Assembly (NCBI GenBank): GCA_021792615.1
Contig: JAJYUJ010000007.1
Location: 16,195-80,194 of the forward strand
From: a bacterium
GTDB lineage: Bacteria > JAMCPX01
Direction of reading: 5' to 3'
DNA length: 64,000 nt
Shown here one piece after another: positions 9,645 through 19,169 of this stretch. Under the pieces are notes generated by a model, which searched no databases, was not told the DNA's origin, and was given only the letters and a program-made list of their open reading frames with translations. Position numbers and translations under genes: made by a program. Position 1 is the stretch's first letter; every line of letters starts with the position of its first letter.

Positions 9645-10994
9645 TCACCCTCCCTGTATCCACCTGTCGAACAGAAGTTCAATGTTCTTTACCTGCACGA
9701 TCTCAATGCCCCTGATATCGATGCCTTTTGTGCCGTTTTCGGGCACATACGCCCTTTTGAACCCGAGCTTGTACGCCTCTTTCAAACGCTTTTCCATCAT
9801 ACCCACAGCGCGTATCTCTCCGGTCAGACCGACCTCTCCTATAAAAACAGCATCGGCCTGCAAGGGCTTTCTTTTATAACTTGATAGAAGTGCCGACACA
9901 ACACACAGGTCAGCACCCGGCTCGTCGATACTCACGCCGCCCACGACATTGATATAAATATCCTGCCCTCCGAGATTCAGTCCCGCCCTCTTGTCCAATA
10001 CCGCTACCAGCATGGACAGCCGTGTCTGATCGATACCGACCGCGGTCCTGCGCGGCATTGCGAGGTAACTCTGGCTCACCAGCGATTGTATCTCCACCAG
10101 CAAAGCCCTGGTCCCCTCGATGCTCGCAAATACGGCGGAGCCCTCCTTGGGCTGCTGCCGGTCCGAGAGAAACAGGAACGACGGGTTTTTGATCTCCGTC
10201 AACCCGGTTTCCGTCATCTCAAAAACGCCTATCTCATTGGTAGATCCAAACCTGTTTTTTATGGCGCGAAGGATCCTGAAGTTCGTGTTCCTGTCTCCTT
10301 CGAAATACAGTACCGTGTCCACCATGTGTTCGAGGAGCTTTGGCCCTGCTATGACACCTTCTTTCGTTACGTGACCTATGATAAGGAAGCTGACGTTGTT
10401 CTCTTTCGAGAAACGCATGAGTCTGTCCGTGATCTCCTTGAGCTGGGCAACACTCCCCCGCGGTGCCGCCGTGGTCGGGCTTTCGACGGTCTGTATGGAA
10501 TCGATGACCACCACACCGGGCTTGTTCTTATCTATTACATCGAAGATTGCATCCAGCTCAGTTTCCGCAAGTGCATCCATCGCTCCGTCCACCCCGAGCC
10601 TTCCCGCCCTGAGCTTGAGCTGCTGCAGGGACTCCTCTCCTGTCACATACAGGACTTTCTTCCCTGCCTTCAGAATGCCGTCCATGGCAACCAGCGCAAG
10701 CGTCGATTTGCCGATCCCGGGGTCCCCGCCGATGAGTGTAAGCCCTCCGCGTACGATACCGCCTCCCAGCACCCTGTCGAACTCTTCCATGCCTGTCGAA
10801 ACCCTGTCCTGCTGCTCCGACGTTATGTCGTTCAGCCTGATGCTGTGCGATCCTTTTGATTCCCTCTTCGCCTGCTTCTCATGGGCTACCTGAACAAAGG
10901 TATTCCACTCTCCGCAGTTCGGGCACCTGCCGAGCCATTTTCCGGAGGTGTACGAGCACGAGCTGCAAACAAACTCTCTGTTCTTATCATTCAT
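9645..10994 (-). CDS. radA: DNA repair protein RadA (Sms)
   Basis: RecA-like branch-migration ATPase that processes recombination intermediates. The 449-residue length is normal. Domains in order are a C4 zinc finger (VCSSCSYTSGKWLGRCPNC), a RecA core with Walker A GDPGIGKST, the RadA-specific KNRFGS motif, and a C-terminal Lon-protease-like domain. It is a single minus-strand gene. The 109-base gap to the convergent decarboxylase gene shows no clear terminator. Confidence 0.97.
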   Translation of the reverse strand: MNDKNREFVCSSCSYTSGKWLGRCPNCGEWNTFVQVAHEKQAKRESKGSHSIRLNDITSEQQDRVSTGMEEFDRVLGGGIVRGGLTLIGGDPGIGKSTLALVAMDGILKAGKKVLYVTGEESLQQLKLRAGRLGVDGAMDALAETELDAIFDVIDKNKPGVVVIDSIQTVESPTTAAPRGSVAQLKEITDRLMRFSKENNVSFLIIGHVTKEGVIAGPKLLEHMVDTVLYFEGDRNTNFRILRAIKNRFGSTNEIGVFEMTETGLTEIKNPSFLFLSDRQQPKEGSAVFASIEGTRALLVEIQSLVSQSYLAMPRRTAVGIDQTRLSMLVAVLDKRAGLNLGGQDIYINVVGGVSIDEPGADLCVVSALLSSYKRKPLQADAVFIGEVGLTGEIRAVGMMEKRLKEAYKLGFKRAYVPENGTKGIDIRGIEIVQVKNIELLFDRWIQGG

Positions 10995-11058
10995 TCTGAT
11001 ACATCTTTAATTTGATAATCGGAAAAAGGCAATAAAACAAAAAGAGCAGCAACAGAAT

Positions 11059-12003
11059 CTAATACAGGTGGCACGCAACCGAATGCCCGGGTGACACTTC
11101 TTTCAGATCAGGGCTGATATCCATGCAGATGTCCTTCGCAAGTCCGCATCTCGGATAAAACACGCATCCGTGCTCATGCCCGTTGGCTTGTTCTTTCTGA
11201 TCGGTTGTCCTGCGATCCTTTGATGGAATACTCGAGAGCAAGAGCTTTGTATAGGGATGCAACGGGCCGGTGATCAGCTCTTTCGTCTGCGCAAGCTCCA
11301 TGATCCTGCCGAGGTACATAACGGCAACACGGTGGGCAATAAACGCAACGGTCCTGAGATCATGCGAAATAAACAGGTAACTCACGCCCTCTTTTTCCTG
11401 GATCTCTTTAAAGAGATTCAAAAGCTGCGCCTGGATCGAGATGTCGAGGCTCGAAACCGGTTCATCCGCCACAATGAACCTCGGACCTATGGACAGGGCC
11501 CGTGCTATGCTGATCCTCTGCCTCTGTCCGCCGGAAAACGCGTAGGGGTAGGTATCATAAGCAGAGGCAGGAAGCCCGACAAGCTCCAGGAGACGCAAGG
11601 CTTTTTCTTTCAGAACTTTCCTTCCTCTAACACCGTGCACCCGCAGGGGATCCGCTATAATCTTACCCACTTTCATCCTCGGGTTTAAAGAACCGTAAGG
11701 GTCCTGAAATACAATCTGGGCTTCCCGTCTGAACTTTTTCATTGCCGGCCTGTTTTTATGCACGGCGGCATTTACGATATCGACGCCGTCAAAGAGGATA
11801 CTGCCGGCTGTCGGCTTGATCAGCAGCAGTGCGGCCCTGCCCAGCGTGGATTTGCCCGATCCGCTTTCGCCGACGAGCCCCAGAGTTTCGTGATCGTTTA
11901 CAAACAAAGAAACCCCGTCAACTGCCTTTGTAACGGATTGTTTGCGAAACAGGCCGTGACCTGTATAGTAGACTTTCAGATCCTGTATACGTATAAGAGA
12001 CAT
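11059..12003 (-). CDS. Oligopeptide/dipeptide ABC transporter ATP-binding protein, OppF/DppF type
   Basis: A 314-residue ATPase subunit of a peptide or nickel-type ABC importer. Visible motifs are Walker A GESGSGKST, the Q-loop, the signature SGGQRQRISIARAL, Walker B ADEPVSSLD and the H-loop ISHDL. The C-terminal oligopeptide extension (HPYTKLLLSSIP, then CVFYPRCGLAKDIC) could bind an iron-sulfur cluster as in some members. No permease, binding protein or OppD partner is adjacent, so the rest of the transporter must lie elsewhere. The substrate cannot be inferred. Confidence 0.9.
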   Translation of the reverse strand: MSLIRIQDLKVYYTGHGLFRKQSVTKAVDGVSLFVNDHETLGLVGESGSGKSTLGRAALLLIKPTAGSILFDGVDIVNAAVHKNRPAMKKFRREAQIVFQDPYGSLNPRMKVGKIIADPLRVHGVRGRKVLKEKALRLLELVGLPASAYDTYPYAFSGGQRQRISIARALSIGPRFIVADEPVSSLDISIQAQLLNLFKEIQEKEGVSYLFISHDLRTVAFIAHRVAVMYLGRIMELAQTKELITGPLHPYTKLLLSSIPSKDRRTTDQKEQANGHEHGCVFYPRCGLAKDICMDISPDLKEVSPGHSVACHLY

Positions 12004-12049
12004 GCGGTATTCATAGCTTGAACCTTGAGATTATGCAAGTCTCGATTGC

Positions 12050-12077
12050 TTGAAACTACGGCAATAATTGTTATGTT
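12050..12077 (+). promoter_or_regulatory. Putative ndk promoter
   Basis: TTGAAA (12050-12055) and TATGTT (12072-12077) are separated by 16 bases, 28 bases before the ndk start. Only a moderate consensus match. Confidence 0.35.
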
Positions 12078-12105
12078 GATACATAAAAAACAAAAAGGAG
12101 ATACT

Positions 12106-12522
12106 GTGCAAAGAACACTTTCAATCGTAAAACCGGACGGAGTCAGGAAACAGGTAATAGGGAAGGTTGTTTCCCTGTTTGAGGAAAAGGGTATAAAGGT
12201 CGTCGGTATGAAGATGCTGTCCCTGACCAGGGAAAAGGCAATGGGCTTTTACCGGGTACATAAAGACAGGCCTTTTTTTGGCAGCCTTACAACGTTTATG
12301 TCGTCGGGACCTGTTGTGGTCATGGTTCTGGAGGGAGAGGACGCCATCACTAAGGTCAGGACCATCATGGGTGCAACAGACCCGAAAAAGGCTGATAAAG
12401 GCACCATCCGGAACATGTTCGCATCGGACATCGAGCAGAACATCGTACACGGTTCGGACAGCCCTGAAAGCGCGGCAACCGAGATCCCGTACTTTTTTTC
12501 TGAAATGGAGATCAACGGATAA
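12106..12522 (+). CDS. ndk: Nucleoside diphosphate kinase
   Basis: Transfers the gamma-phosphate of ATP to nucleoside diphosphates through a phospho-histidine. The 138-residue product is full length, with [10 protein letters not shown] at the N-terminus and the active-site histidine H115 in [12 protein letters not shown]. The frame is open 27 codons upstream, but AAGGAG is spaced for the GTG at 12106 and the family begins at this point, so GTG is chosen. It is followed by rlmN on the same strand. Confidence 0.96.
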   Translation: MQRTLSIVKPDGVRKQVIGKVVSLFEEKGIKVVGMKMLSLTREKAMGFYRVHKDRPFFGSLTTFMSSGPVVVMVLEGEDAITKVRTIMGATDPKKADKGTIRNMFASDIEQNIVHGSDSPESAATEIPYFFSEMEING

Positions 12523-12616
12523 AAGGACAAATTGCACAGCGCAGGAAACGGCAGGATAATCGAAGAATGAACGCTTGTCAGGTGAAAATCGCGGAAAGCA
12601 ACACTATATTCATGGT

Positions 12617-13660
12617 ATGAACAAGATTGATATAAAAAACCTTTCCCAGGAAGACCTTGAGCAGGCACTCAAACAGCTTGGCTTGCCTGCCTACAGTGCA
12701 AAGCAGATATTTATATGGCTTTATAAAAAGCATATTTCTGATTTCGGACAGATGACAAATCTGTCCCTGTCATCGCGACGCCTGCTCGCAGAGCAGTTCG
12801 AAATTCCTTCCCTCGCCATACACCAGAAAAAAATCAGTCGCGACCGTACGACAAAGTATCAATTCTTTCTGAACGACGGTACTGCAGTAGAATCCGTGCT
12901 CATACCCATGGGCAGATGGCATACGCTGTGCGTGTCCTCGCAGGCTGGCTGCGCTCTGGGGTGCAAGTTCTGCCTTACCGGTATAAAAGGATTCAAACGC
13001 AACCTCAGCGTCTCCGAGATTACGGACCAGCTCGCTGCCGTGCAGGCTGAAAGCCGGGACACCCCGATATCCCACATTGTGTTCATGGGTATGGGAGAGC
13101 CCTTTGCGAATTACGACAACACGCTGAAGGCTATAGACATCCTGACATCTGAATTCGGGTATCAATACTCACACCGCAGGATCACGGTATCAACAGCAGG
13201 GCTTGTCCCGCAGATAAAACGGTTTATCGGAGAATCCAAAGCAAACCTAGCCGTGTCCCTGAACGCACTGTATGATGATACGAGGACTGCCCTCATGCCC
13301 ATCAATGCAAGATACCCTCTGGATAAGCTGACGGCTGTCCTGAAAGATTATCATCAGAAAAGAAAGGGCTGGGTCACTTTTGAGTACGTCATGATTAAAG
13401 ATATAAATGACGGGATAGCGCATGCGATACAGCTCGCAAAGCTGCTTAAGGAATTCCCCTTCAAGGTAAATCTTATCCCCTTTAATGAGCACTGGGGTAC
13501 CGGCTATAAACGGCCCGATGAGGAGCATATCCGGGCATTTCAGGAATACCTTGTAAACCACACCATCGCATGCATGGTCAGGACCACACACGGTGAGGAG
13601 ATCGAGGCTGCATGCGGACAACTGGGAGGCATCAAAGTTCCACAGGAGGATGTCCAATGA
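12617..13660 (+). CDS. rlmN: Dual-specificity 23S rRNA/tRNA adenine-C2 methyltransferase RlmN
   Basis: Radical-SAM methyltransferase modifying A2503 of 23S rRNA and A37 of some tRNAs. The 347-residue product holds the 4Fe-4S cluster motif CALGCKFC (C112, C116, C119) and the C-terminal methyl-carrying/resolving cysteine C333 in THGEEIEAACGQL. The ATG at 12617 is preferred to the in-frame TTG at 12575 because family members begin near it, although the Shine-Dalgarno sequence is weak. The stop overlaps the next start (ATGA). Confidence 0.95.
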   Translation: MNKIDIKNLSQEDLEQALKQLGLPAYSAKQIFIWLYKKHISDFGQMTNLSLSSRRLLAEQFEIPSLAIHQKKISRDRTTKYQFFLNDGTAVESVLIPMGRWHTLCVSSQAGCALGCKFCLTGIKGFKRNLSVSEITDQLAAVQAESRDTPISHIVFMGMGEPFANYDNTLKAIDILTSEFGYQYSHRRITVSTAGLVPQIKRFIGESKANLAVSLNALYDDTRTALMPINARYPLDKLTAVLKDYHQKRKGWVTFEYVMIKDINDGIAHAIQLAKLLKEFPFKVNLIPFNEHWGTGYKRPDEEHIRAFQEYLVNHTIACMVRTTHGEEIEAACGQLGGIKVPQEDVQ

Positions 13661-14544
13661 AGATAACCATTCTGGACCTCAATTTTTTTAAATCGGAGTC
13701 AATCGCAAGCTTCCTGATAGAGACCGGCGATGGACCGGTACTGATCGAGACGGGACCGGACACCACCTATAACAATCTTACGGGATTGCTGAAAAAATCC
13801 GGGTATGCGCCGAAGGATGTACGCGGTGTTTTTGTGAGCCATATCCATCTCGACCATGCCGGTGCTGCATGGCACTTTGCGGATGAAGGTGCAACAGTAT
13901 ACGTTCACGCAAACGGTGCACGGCACATGGCGGATCCCTCGAAACTGTTTGCATCGGCAAAGCAGATCTATAAAGACGACATGGACCGGCTGTGGGGACA
14001 GCTCAAACCCATTTCTCAGGACCGTATCCACCCGACCGAAGACGGAGAAAAAATCACTATAGGGGGCGTTACCATTCAGGCATTTGCAACCCCGGGACAT
14101 GCGTCCCATCACAATGTATATCTTATCGACGGCATGATGTTTACCGGCGATGTCGGAGGCATCCGCATCAACGACGGCCCCATCTTTGCACCCACACCCC
14201 CGCCGGATATCAATATTGAGGTCTGGCAGCAGTCCCTCCAGAAGATGCGCCAGATAGGCCCGTCGGCCCTTTACCTTACCCATTTCGGCGTGTTCAATGA
14301 TGTCCGGGAACACCTAAGACTGCTCGAGGACATGCTTCTGCAATGGACGGCTTGGATCGGGGAAAGGTTAAAGCAGGGCAATCCCGACGCGGAGATCGTG
14401 AAAGAGTTCGAAGCCTATTTTAAAGACCTCATTCGTCATAAGAATACCGACCAGGTGCTTTTTGAGCGCTACGAACTTGCCGATCCGGCATACATGAATG
14501 CACCTGGACTCATCCGCTATTGGAGAAAGTTCAGAGGTATATAA
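13657..14544 (+). CDS. Metallo-beta-lactamase-fold hydrolase, glyoxalase II-like
   Basis: A 295-residue soluble hydrolase. The dinuclear metal site is visible as HIHLDH (H62, H64, D66, H67), then GHASHHN, FTGDVGG and LTHFG. A C-terminal helical extension of about 80 residues follows. Substrates of this broad class include thioesters, lactones and phosphodiesters, and nothing narrows the choice here. The frame opens 15 codons earlier, but AGGAGG sits 8 bases before the ATG at 13657. It overlaps rlmN by 4 bases and is probably co-transcribed. Confidence 0.85.
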   Translation: MKITILDLNFFKSESIASFLIETGDGPVLIETGPDTTYNNLTGLLKKSGYAPKDVRGVFVSHIHLDHAGAAWHFADEGATVYVHANGARHMADPSKLFASAKQIYKDDMDRLWGQLKPISQDRIHPTEDGEKITIGGVTIQAFATPGHASHHNVYLIDGMMFTGDVGGIRINDGPIFAPTPPPDINIEVWQQSLQKMRQIGPSALYLTHFGVFNDVREHLRLLEDMLLQWTAWIGERLKQGNPDAEIVKEFEAYFKDLIRHKNTDQVLFERYELADPAYMNAPGLIRYWRKFRGI

Positions 14545-14602
14545 TCGGCTTGCCCTGTGGTGTACAGACCTGTCCTCTGGATACGCTGACGCAGATTGTT
14601 TA

Positions 14603-14717
14603 AAACGGCATGGATTCTTCGTCGGTATGGAATATATCAATCGTATAGTTTGCCCGACCCAGCTTAGCTGTGTGCCCGCCACTATAAATAGCGTGGATTG
14701 CGGCGAACACCAGTTCA
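14603..14717 (+). repeat. Dispersed ~115-base repeat, copy 1
   Basis: This stretch matches 56065-56180 at roughly 88% identity over 109 aligned bases (about 12 substitutions and one single-base indel), in the same orientation. It lies between the stops of two convergent genes and ends 4 bases before the receiver gene's stop. Near its end CACTATAAATAGCGTG can form an imperfect hairpin that is a perfect palindrome in copy 2. The minus strand is open across about 35 codons in both copies. Not a family I can name. Confidence 0.8.
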
Positions 14718-14721
14718 CGGG

Positions 14722-15108
14722 TTAAATAAGGATGTCCTGTTCGTCTTTTTGAACATGTTTTTTTACTGCTTCGGCAATGGCCTGTTCGTGGATCGGTTTA
14801 TGTATGATAGCAGCACACCCAGCCTGAGTAAACCGCTCTATCTCCTGCTTCGTGCACATCGCTGAAAGGGCAATTACCGGGACATGATGGGTGCGGGTAC
14901 TCGTTTTGAATAGCTTTGTAAGCGTGGTGCCGTCAATCCCGGGCAAAGACATATCCACCAATATCAGGTCGGGGATATTGTCATTGATAATCCTCATGGC
15001 TGACAGTCCATTGCCGGCCTCCAATACAACATACTTGTATGATTCGAGTATGCCCTTAATGAGCCTCGCGTGCTTTACATCGTCTTCAACAACAAGCACC
15101 TTGATCAT
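14722..15108 (-). CDS. Single-domain response regulator (CheY-like receiver)
   Basis: A 128-residue stand-alone receiver. The acidic pair E8-D9-D10, the phosphoacceptor D52 in LVDMSLPG, the Ser switch residue in ALSA and the Lys in HKPIHE are all present, so it should be phosphorylated. There is no output domain and no adjacent kinase; the partner is unknown. The frame is open 24 codons further upstream, but AAGGAGGAG lies just before the ATG at 15108, which also gives the canonical N-terminus MIKVLVVEDD. Confidence 0.88.
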   Translation of the reverse strand: MIKVLVVEDDVKHARLIKGILESYKYVVLEAGNGLSAMRIINDNIPDLILVDMSLPGIDGTTLTKLFKTSTRTHHVPVIALSAMCTKQEIERFTQAGCAAIIHKPIHEQAIAEAVKKHVQKDEQDILI

Positions 15109-15252
15109 ACACTCCTCCTTCAATCGGATATCGGTCCATACCTGCATCATGTTTTTATCATGCAATACCTTACAGATCACTTACAGGGCTATGGAAACGG
15201 TGAAAATGCAGCTGCAGCCGCTGGGAGGAAGGGTTGAATGAGCTCAGTTTTT

Positions 15253-15561
15253 CTACCGGGGCTTCCGGGACAACCTCTGCGCGCCCCATGACAGCCCGGC
15301 GCACAGCAAGACCATGATGAGCAGCCACAGGTATGCAACGTGGTGTACCAAAAAGAAGATGGTAGTCCGGTGTAGTGTTATAATAAAAGGAACACACAAT
15401 CCCAGAGCGAGAACAAACGCAAGGACCTTCATGCCGGAATGCGCACTTTTGAAGAGCTTGATCAATGCCCTGTACGCAACAAGAATGAACAGAATATCGG
15501 CAACTACGCTGAGCAGTAAGATACCCATAACAGCTATGCCTTCGACACTCAGCCAATGCAT
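15253..15561 (-). CDS. Small integral membrane protein of unknown function
   Basis: A 102-residue protein with three to four hydrophobic helices (around VEGIAVMGILLLSVVADILF, VLAFVLALGLCVPFII and VAYLWLLIMVLLCAGLSW) and a basic C-terminus. I do not recognise the family. The chosen ATG is one base after the pyrD stop (TGATATG), so it is probably translated by coupling from pyrD. A longer frame reaching into pyrD is possible but would overlap it by about 90 bases. Confidence 0.65.
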   Translation of the reverse strand: MHWLSVEGIAVMGILLLSVVADILFILVAYRALIKLFKSAHSGMKVLAFVLALGLCVPFIITLHRTTIFFLVHHVAYLWLLIMVLLCAGLSWGAQRLSRKPR

Positions 15562-15562
15562 A

Positions 15563-16492
15563 TCAACTGCCAATACTACTCTTTGCCGCACCGACGATTG
15601 ATGCGAATGACCTGATACCGGCACCGGTAAGGTAATCATGCAGATCCGATGCAAGCTTTGCCGTAATCTCCGGATTTATGAAGTTCGCCGTACCTGTCTG
15701 TATTGCCGCCGCGCCAGCAAACGCATACTCCAGGACGTCCTCTGCGCTCGATATTCCGCCGACACCGATGATCGGTATATTGATCTTGCCGAAGGCGTCG
15801 TAAACAAGTTTTAATGTTATGGGTTTGATCGCAGGTCCGGACAATCCTCCTGTTTTTGCGCCGAGAAACGGCTTCCTGCTCTTGAGGTCCATCGCCATCG
15901 CGGGATAGGTATTTGCGATACTCACGGCATCGGCCCCGCCTTCCTGCGCAGCAACTGCCACATCAACGATGCTCGTTACCATGGGCGACAACTTAACGAT
16001 GAGAGGCTTATTCGTTACGTCCCTTACCTTCTGCGTAATGGTCTGCACAACCAGCGGGTCTTTCCCGAACTCCGCTCCCCCTGCCTTCACGTTCGGACAG
16101 GATATGTTCAGTTCGATGCCGTCTATCCGTTTGATCCTGTTCAGTCTGTGTGCAAGCTCCACGTACTCGTCCATGGCAGTGCCGAAGATGTTGACGATGA
16201 TCGCAGTACCGGCATCCTCTATCCCCGGCATAACGTCCCTGAGGAATGCATCCATGCCTATGTTCTCAAGTCCAATGGAGTTTATCAGCCCGGAAGGGGT
16301 TTCTTTAATCCTCGGCTCCGGGTTGCCCTTGCGCGGTTCCAGGGACAGCCCCTTCGTTACAAAACCACCGATACTCCCGAGGGAGATAAATTTTTTATAC
16401 TCCGCTCCGTAACCAAAGGTACCGGAAGCGCCGATAATGGGGTTCTTGAGAACCATGCTCCCGATTTTTACCTGTAATAATTTTTTATTCAT
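15563..16492 (-). CDS. pyrD: Dihydroorotate dehydrogenase, class 1B catalytic subunit
   Basis: FMN enzyme oxidising dihydroorotate to orotate in pyrimidine synthesis. The 309-residue product has the N-terminal GASGTFGYG, the class-1 motif NISCPNVKAGG, GLSGPAIKP and the phosphate-binding GVGGISSAED and GTANF segments. The class 1B form normally works with the iron-sulfur/FAD subunit PyrK and NAD; no pyrK is next to it here. The start at 16492 faces away from the P-type ATPase gene. Confidence 0.95.
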   Translation of the reverse strand: MNKKLLQVKIGSMVLKNPIIGASGTFGYGAEYKKFISLGSIGGFVTKGLSLEPRKGNPEPRIKETPSGLINSIGLENIGMDAFLRDVMPGIEDAGTAIIVNIFGTAMDEYVELAHRLNRIKRIDGIELNISCPNVKAGGAEFGKDPLVVQTITQKVRDVTNKPLIVKLSPMVTSIVDVAVAAQEGGADAVSIANTYPAMAMDLKSRKPFLGAKTGGLSGPAIKPITLKLVYDAFGKINIPIIGVGGISSAEDVLEYAFAGAAAIQTGTANFINPEITAKLASDLHDYLTGAGIRSFASIVGAAKSSIGS

Positions 16493-16610
16493 GTCTTTTT
16501 ACCGCTGCGATTTTGCATCATTGACCAAAAAAATGCAACAAGAAGGGTTGCATCATTGTCCGTGCTTTTATTGACGCTTGCACCGCGGGTCTGATAGACG
16601 TGAGCTTATC

Positions 16611-19169
16611 ATGGAGCAGGATACAGACGGCATAACGGGCCTTTCATCCGCAGAGGTATTGCAAAGGCTGAAACAGGACGGTTATAATGAACTCCCGTCT
16701 TCAAAAAGGAGAAATATCTTCAGGATCGCCTTGGATGTCGTGAAGGAACCCATGCTCCTTTTATTGGTTGCATGCGGTACGCTCTATTTCGCAATCGGTG
16801 ATATAAAAGAAGCGGTGATCCTGATCAGCTTTGTGTTCGTGGTCATCGGCATCACCCTCTATCAGGAACGGAAAACCGAGAGGGCGCTCGAGGCACTCCG
16901 CGACCTCTCCAGTCCAAGGGCCATGGTCATACGGGACAACATGCACGTACGGATCCCGGGCAGAGAGGTGGTGACCGGAGACATCGTGATAGTATCCGAG
17001 GGCGACCGCGTCCCCGCGGATGCCGTGCTGCTCAACGCCAATAATATTACCGTTGATGAGTCGCTTTTGACCGGGGAATCGGTCCCGGTACGCAAATCAT
17101 CCTGGGACGGAAAACAGGAGATGAACACTCCCGGAGGAGACGACCTGCCGTTCATATACTCGGGCACTCTTATCGTACAGGGCCAGGGCACAGCCAGGGT
17201 CCTGAAAACAGGGCTCAACACCGAGCTGGGGAAAATAGGCAAGATACTGCAGGTCCTGGAACCCGAGGAAACCCTTCTCCATAAAGAGGTGCGAAGACTC
17301 GTGCGTAACTTCACGATCTTTGCGGTTACTCTCTCGGCCCTTGTCATAGTCGTCTACGGCATAACACGGGCGAACTGGTCCAACGGATTTCTCGCGGGAC
17401 TTACCCTAGCCATGGCTATATTGCCCGAGGAGTTTCCCGTTGTTCTTACCATATTCCTCGCACTCGGTGCATGGCGGATCTCGAAAGAGCACGTTCTTAC
17501 CCGCAGGGTATCTGCCATCGAGACCCTCGGTGCCGCGACTGTACTCTGCGTGGACAAAACAGGCACGTTGACGCAGAACAGGATGTCCGTGGAAAAATTA
17601 TTCTGCAATAATGAATTCTATGATCTCAACCGGGACCATGCCAAACCGCTGCCCGAGAACTTCCACCAGCTCCTCGAATTTGCAATCCTTTCAAGTCAGA
17701 GCGATCCCAGGGACCCGATGGAAAGCGCCCTGAAGGGTCTCGGTAATGAACTACTGTCTCACACGGAACACCTTCATACGGACTGGAACATGGAACATGA
17801 ATATCCTCTTTCAAAGGAGCTTCTTGCCATGTCCAGGGTATGGAAATCCGCAGACGGCAAGGATTATGTCATAGCTGCCAAAGGAGCTCCCGAGGCGATA
17901 GCGGACCTATGCCACATGAGCCCGGAAGAAAAACAGCACCTCTCGGATCAGGTAAGCATCATGGCCGGAGAAGGCCTGCGTGTGCTCGGCATAGCCAAGG
18001 CGTATTTCAGTCTGCATAACCTGCCGAGGATCCAGCATGACTTTGACTTCCAGTTCATCGGCCTTACCGGATTTGCGGACCCCATCAGGCCTTCCGTTCC
18101 CGGGGCGCTGCAGGAATGTTACGGTGCTGGCATACGCGTGATCATGATAACGGGCGACTATCCGGTTACCGCAAAAAGCATAGCGGCACAGATCGGACTC
18201 AGCGGCGCTGACGACGTAATCACGGGACAGGAGCTTGATACCCTGCGTGACGAAGAACTGAGGGAACGGCTAAAGGCCGTGAACATCTTTGCGCGGGTTG
18301 TGCCGGAACAGAAACTGCGCATCGTCGATGCACTCAAGGCGAACGGCGAGATCGTCGCCATGACCGGTGACGGGGTCAATGATGCACCTGCACTCAAGTC
18401 CGCTCACATCGGCATAGCCATGGGAGCGCGGGGAACGGATGTTGCCAGAGAAGCGGCATCCCTCGTGCTGCTCGATGACGATTTCTCCTCAATCGTAAAG
18501 TCCGTCAGGATGGGCAGGAGGATTTACGACAATCTAAAAAAGGCAATGGCATACATCCTTGCCATCCACGTACCGATAGCGGGTATTTCCCTTATACCCG
18601 TGCTGTTCGGATGGCCTCTCATCCTTATGCCCGTACATATAGCGTTTCTCGAACTCATCATAGACCCGTCAAGCTCGGTCGTATTCGAAGCAGAGGCGGA
18701 AGAAACAGACACCATGAAGCGCAAGCCGCGAAGGTTTGACGAACGGCTTTTCAATAAGCGGACGTTCGGCATAAGCCTGCTGCAGGGCTGTGTCGTACTT
18801 GCAATCGTGCTCGGGATCTTCATCGTGTCCATGCATCTGGGTCAAACAGAAACGCAATCAAGGGCGCTGACGTTTACGACGCTGATCATCGCGAACCTCG
18901 GGCTTATCCTCACCAACCGTTCCTGGTCCAGGACCATCGTATCGACGCTGGGCATAAAAAACAGGGCACTCTGGGGGGTCGTTTCGGGCGCAATGGTGTT
19001 CCTTGCCCTTACTATCTACGTACCTTTCCTGCAAACTCTTTTCAGGTTCTCAACGCTTCATCCGTTTGATATCGGCATCGGTTTTGGCGCAGGGCTGCTC
19101 AGCGTAGGGTGGTTTGAGACAATGAAACTGTATGCACAATTGAAAAATAAAAAGGTAAACCGGGATTAA
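16611..19169 (+). CDS. Cation-transporting P-type ATPase with PEEFP motif
   Basis: An 852-residue membrane ATPase of the type II (Ca2+/Mg2+/Na+) architecture: N-terminal cation-ATPase domain, actuator TGES (154-157), M4 motif PEEFP (272-276), phosphorylated D315 in DKTGTLT, hinge TGDGVND, and a C-terminal membrane domain. Classical Ca2+ pumps have PEGLP and MgtA has PEMLP at the M4 position. The Glu-Phe variant occurs in a poorly characterised bacterial group, so the ion is uncertain. The ATG at 16611 is preferred to the TTG at 16578, although its Shine-Dalgarno sequence is weak. It is convergent with cheB across a large palindrome. Confidence 0.9.
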   Translation: MEQDTDGITGLSSAEVLQRLKQDGYNELPSSKRRNIFRIALDVVKEPMLLLLVACGTLYFAIGDIKEAVILISFVFVVIGITLYQERKTERALEALRDLSSPRAMVIRDNMHVRIPGREVVTGDIVIVSEGDRVPADAVLLNANNITVDESLLTGESVPVRKSSWDGKQEMNTPGGDDLPFIYSGTLIVQGQGTARVLKTGLNTELGKIGKILQVLEPEETLLHKEVRRLVRNFTIFAVTLSALVIVVYGITRANWSNGFLAGLTLAMAILPEEFPVVLTIFLALGAWRISKEHVLTRRVSAIETLGAATVLCVDKTGTLTQNRMSVEKLFCNNEFYDLNRDHAKPLPENFHQLLEFAILSSQSDPRDPMESALKGLGNELLSHTEHLHTDWNMEHEYPLSKELLAMSRVWKSADGKDYVIAAKGAPEAIADLCHMSPEEKQHLSDQVSIMAGEGLRVLGIAKAYFSLHNLPRIQHDFDFQFIGLTGFADPIRPSVPGALQECYGAGIRVIMITGDYPVTAKSIAAQIGLSGADDVITGQELDTLRDEELRERLKAVNIFARVVPEQKLRIVDALKANGEIVAMTGDGVNDAPALKSAHIGIAMGARGTDVAREAASLVLLDDDFSSIVKSVRMGRRIYDNLKKAMAYILAIHVPIAGISLIPVLFGWPLILMPVHIAFLELIIDPSSSVVFEAEAEETDTMKRKPRRFDERLFNKRTFGISLLQGCVVLAIVLGIFIVSMHLGQTETQSRALTFTTLIIANLGLILTNRSWSRTIVSTLGIKNRALWGVVSGAMVFLALTIYVPFLQTLFRFSTLHPFDIGIGFGAGLLSVGWFETMKLYAQLKNKKVNRD

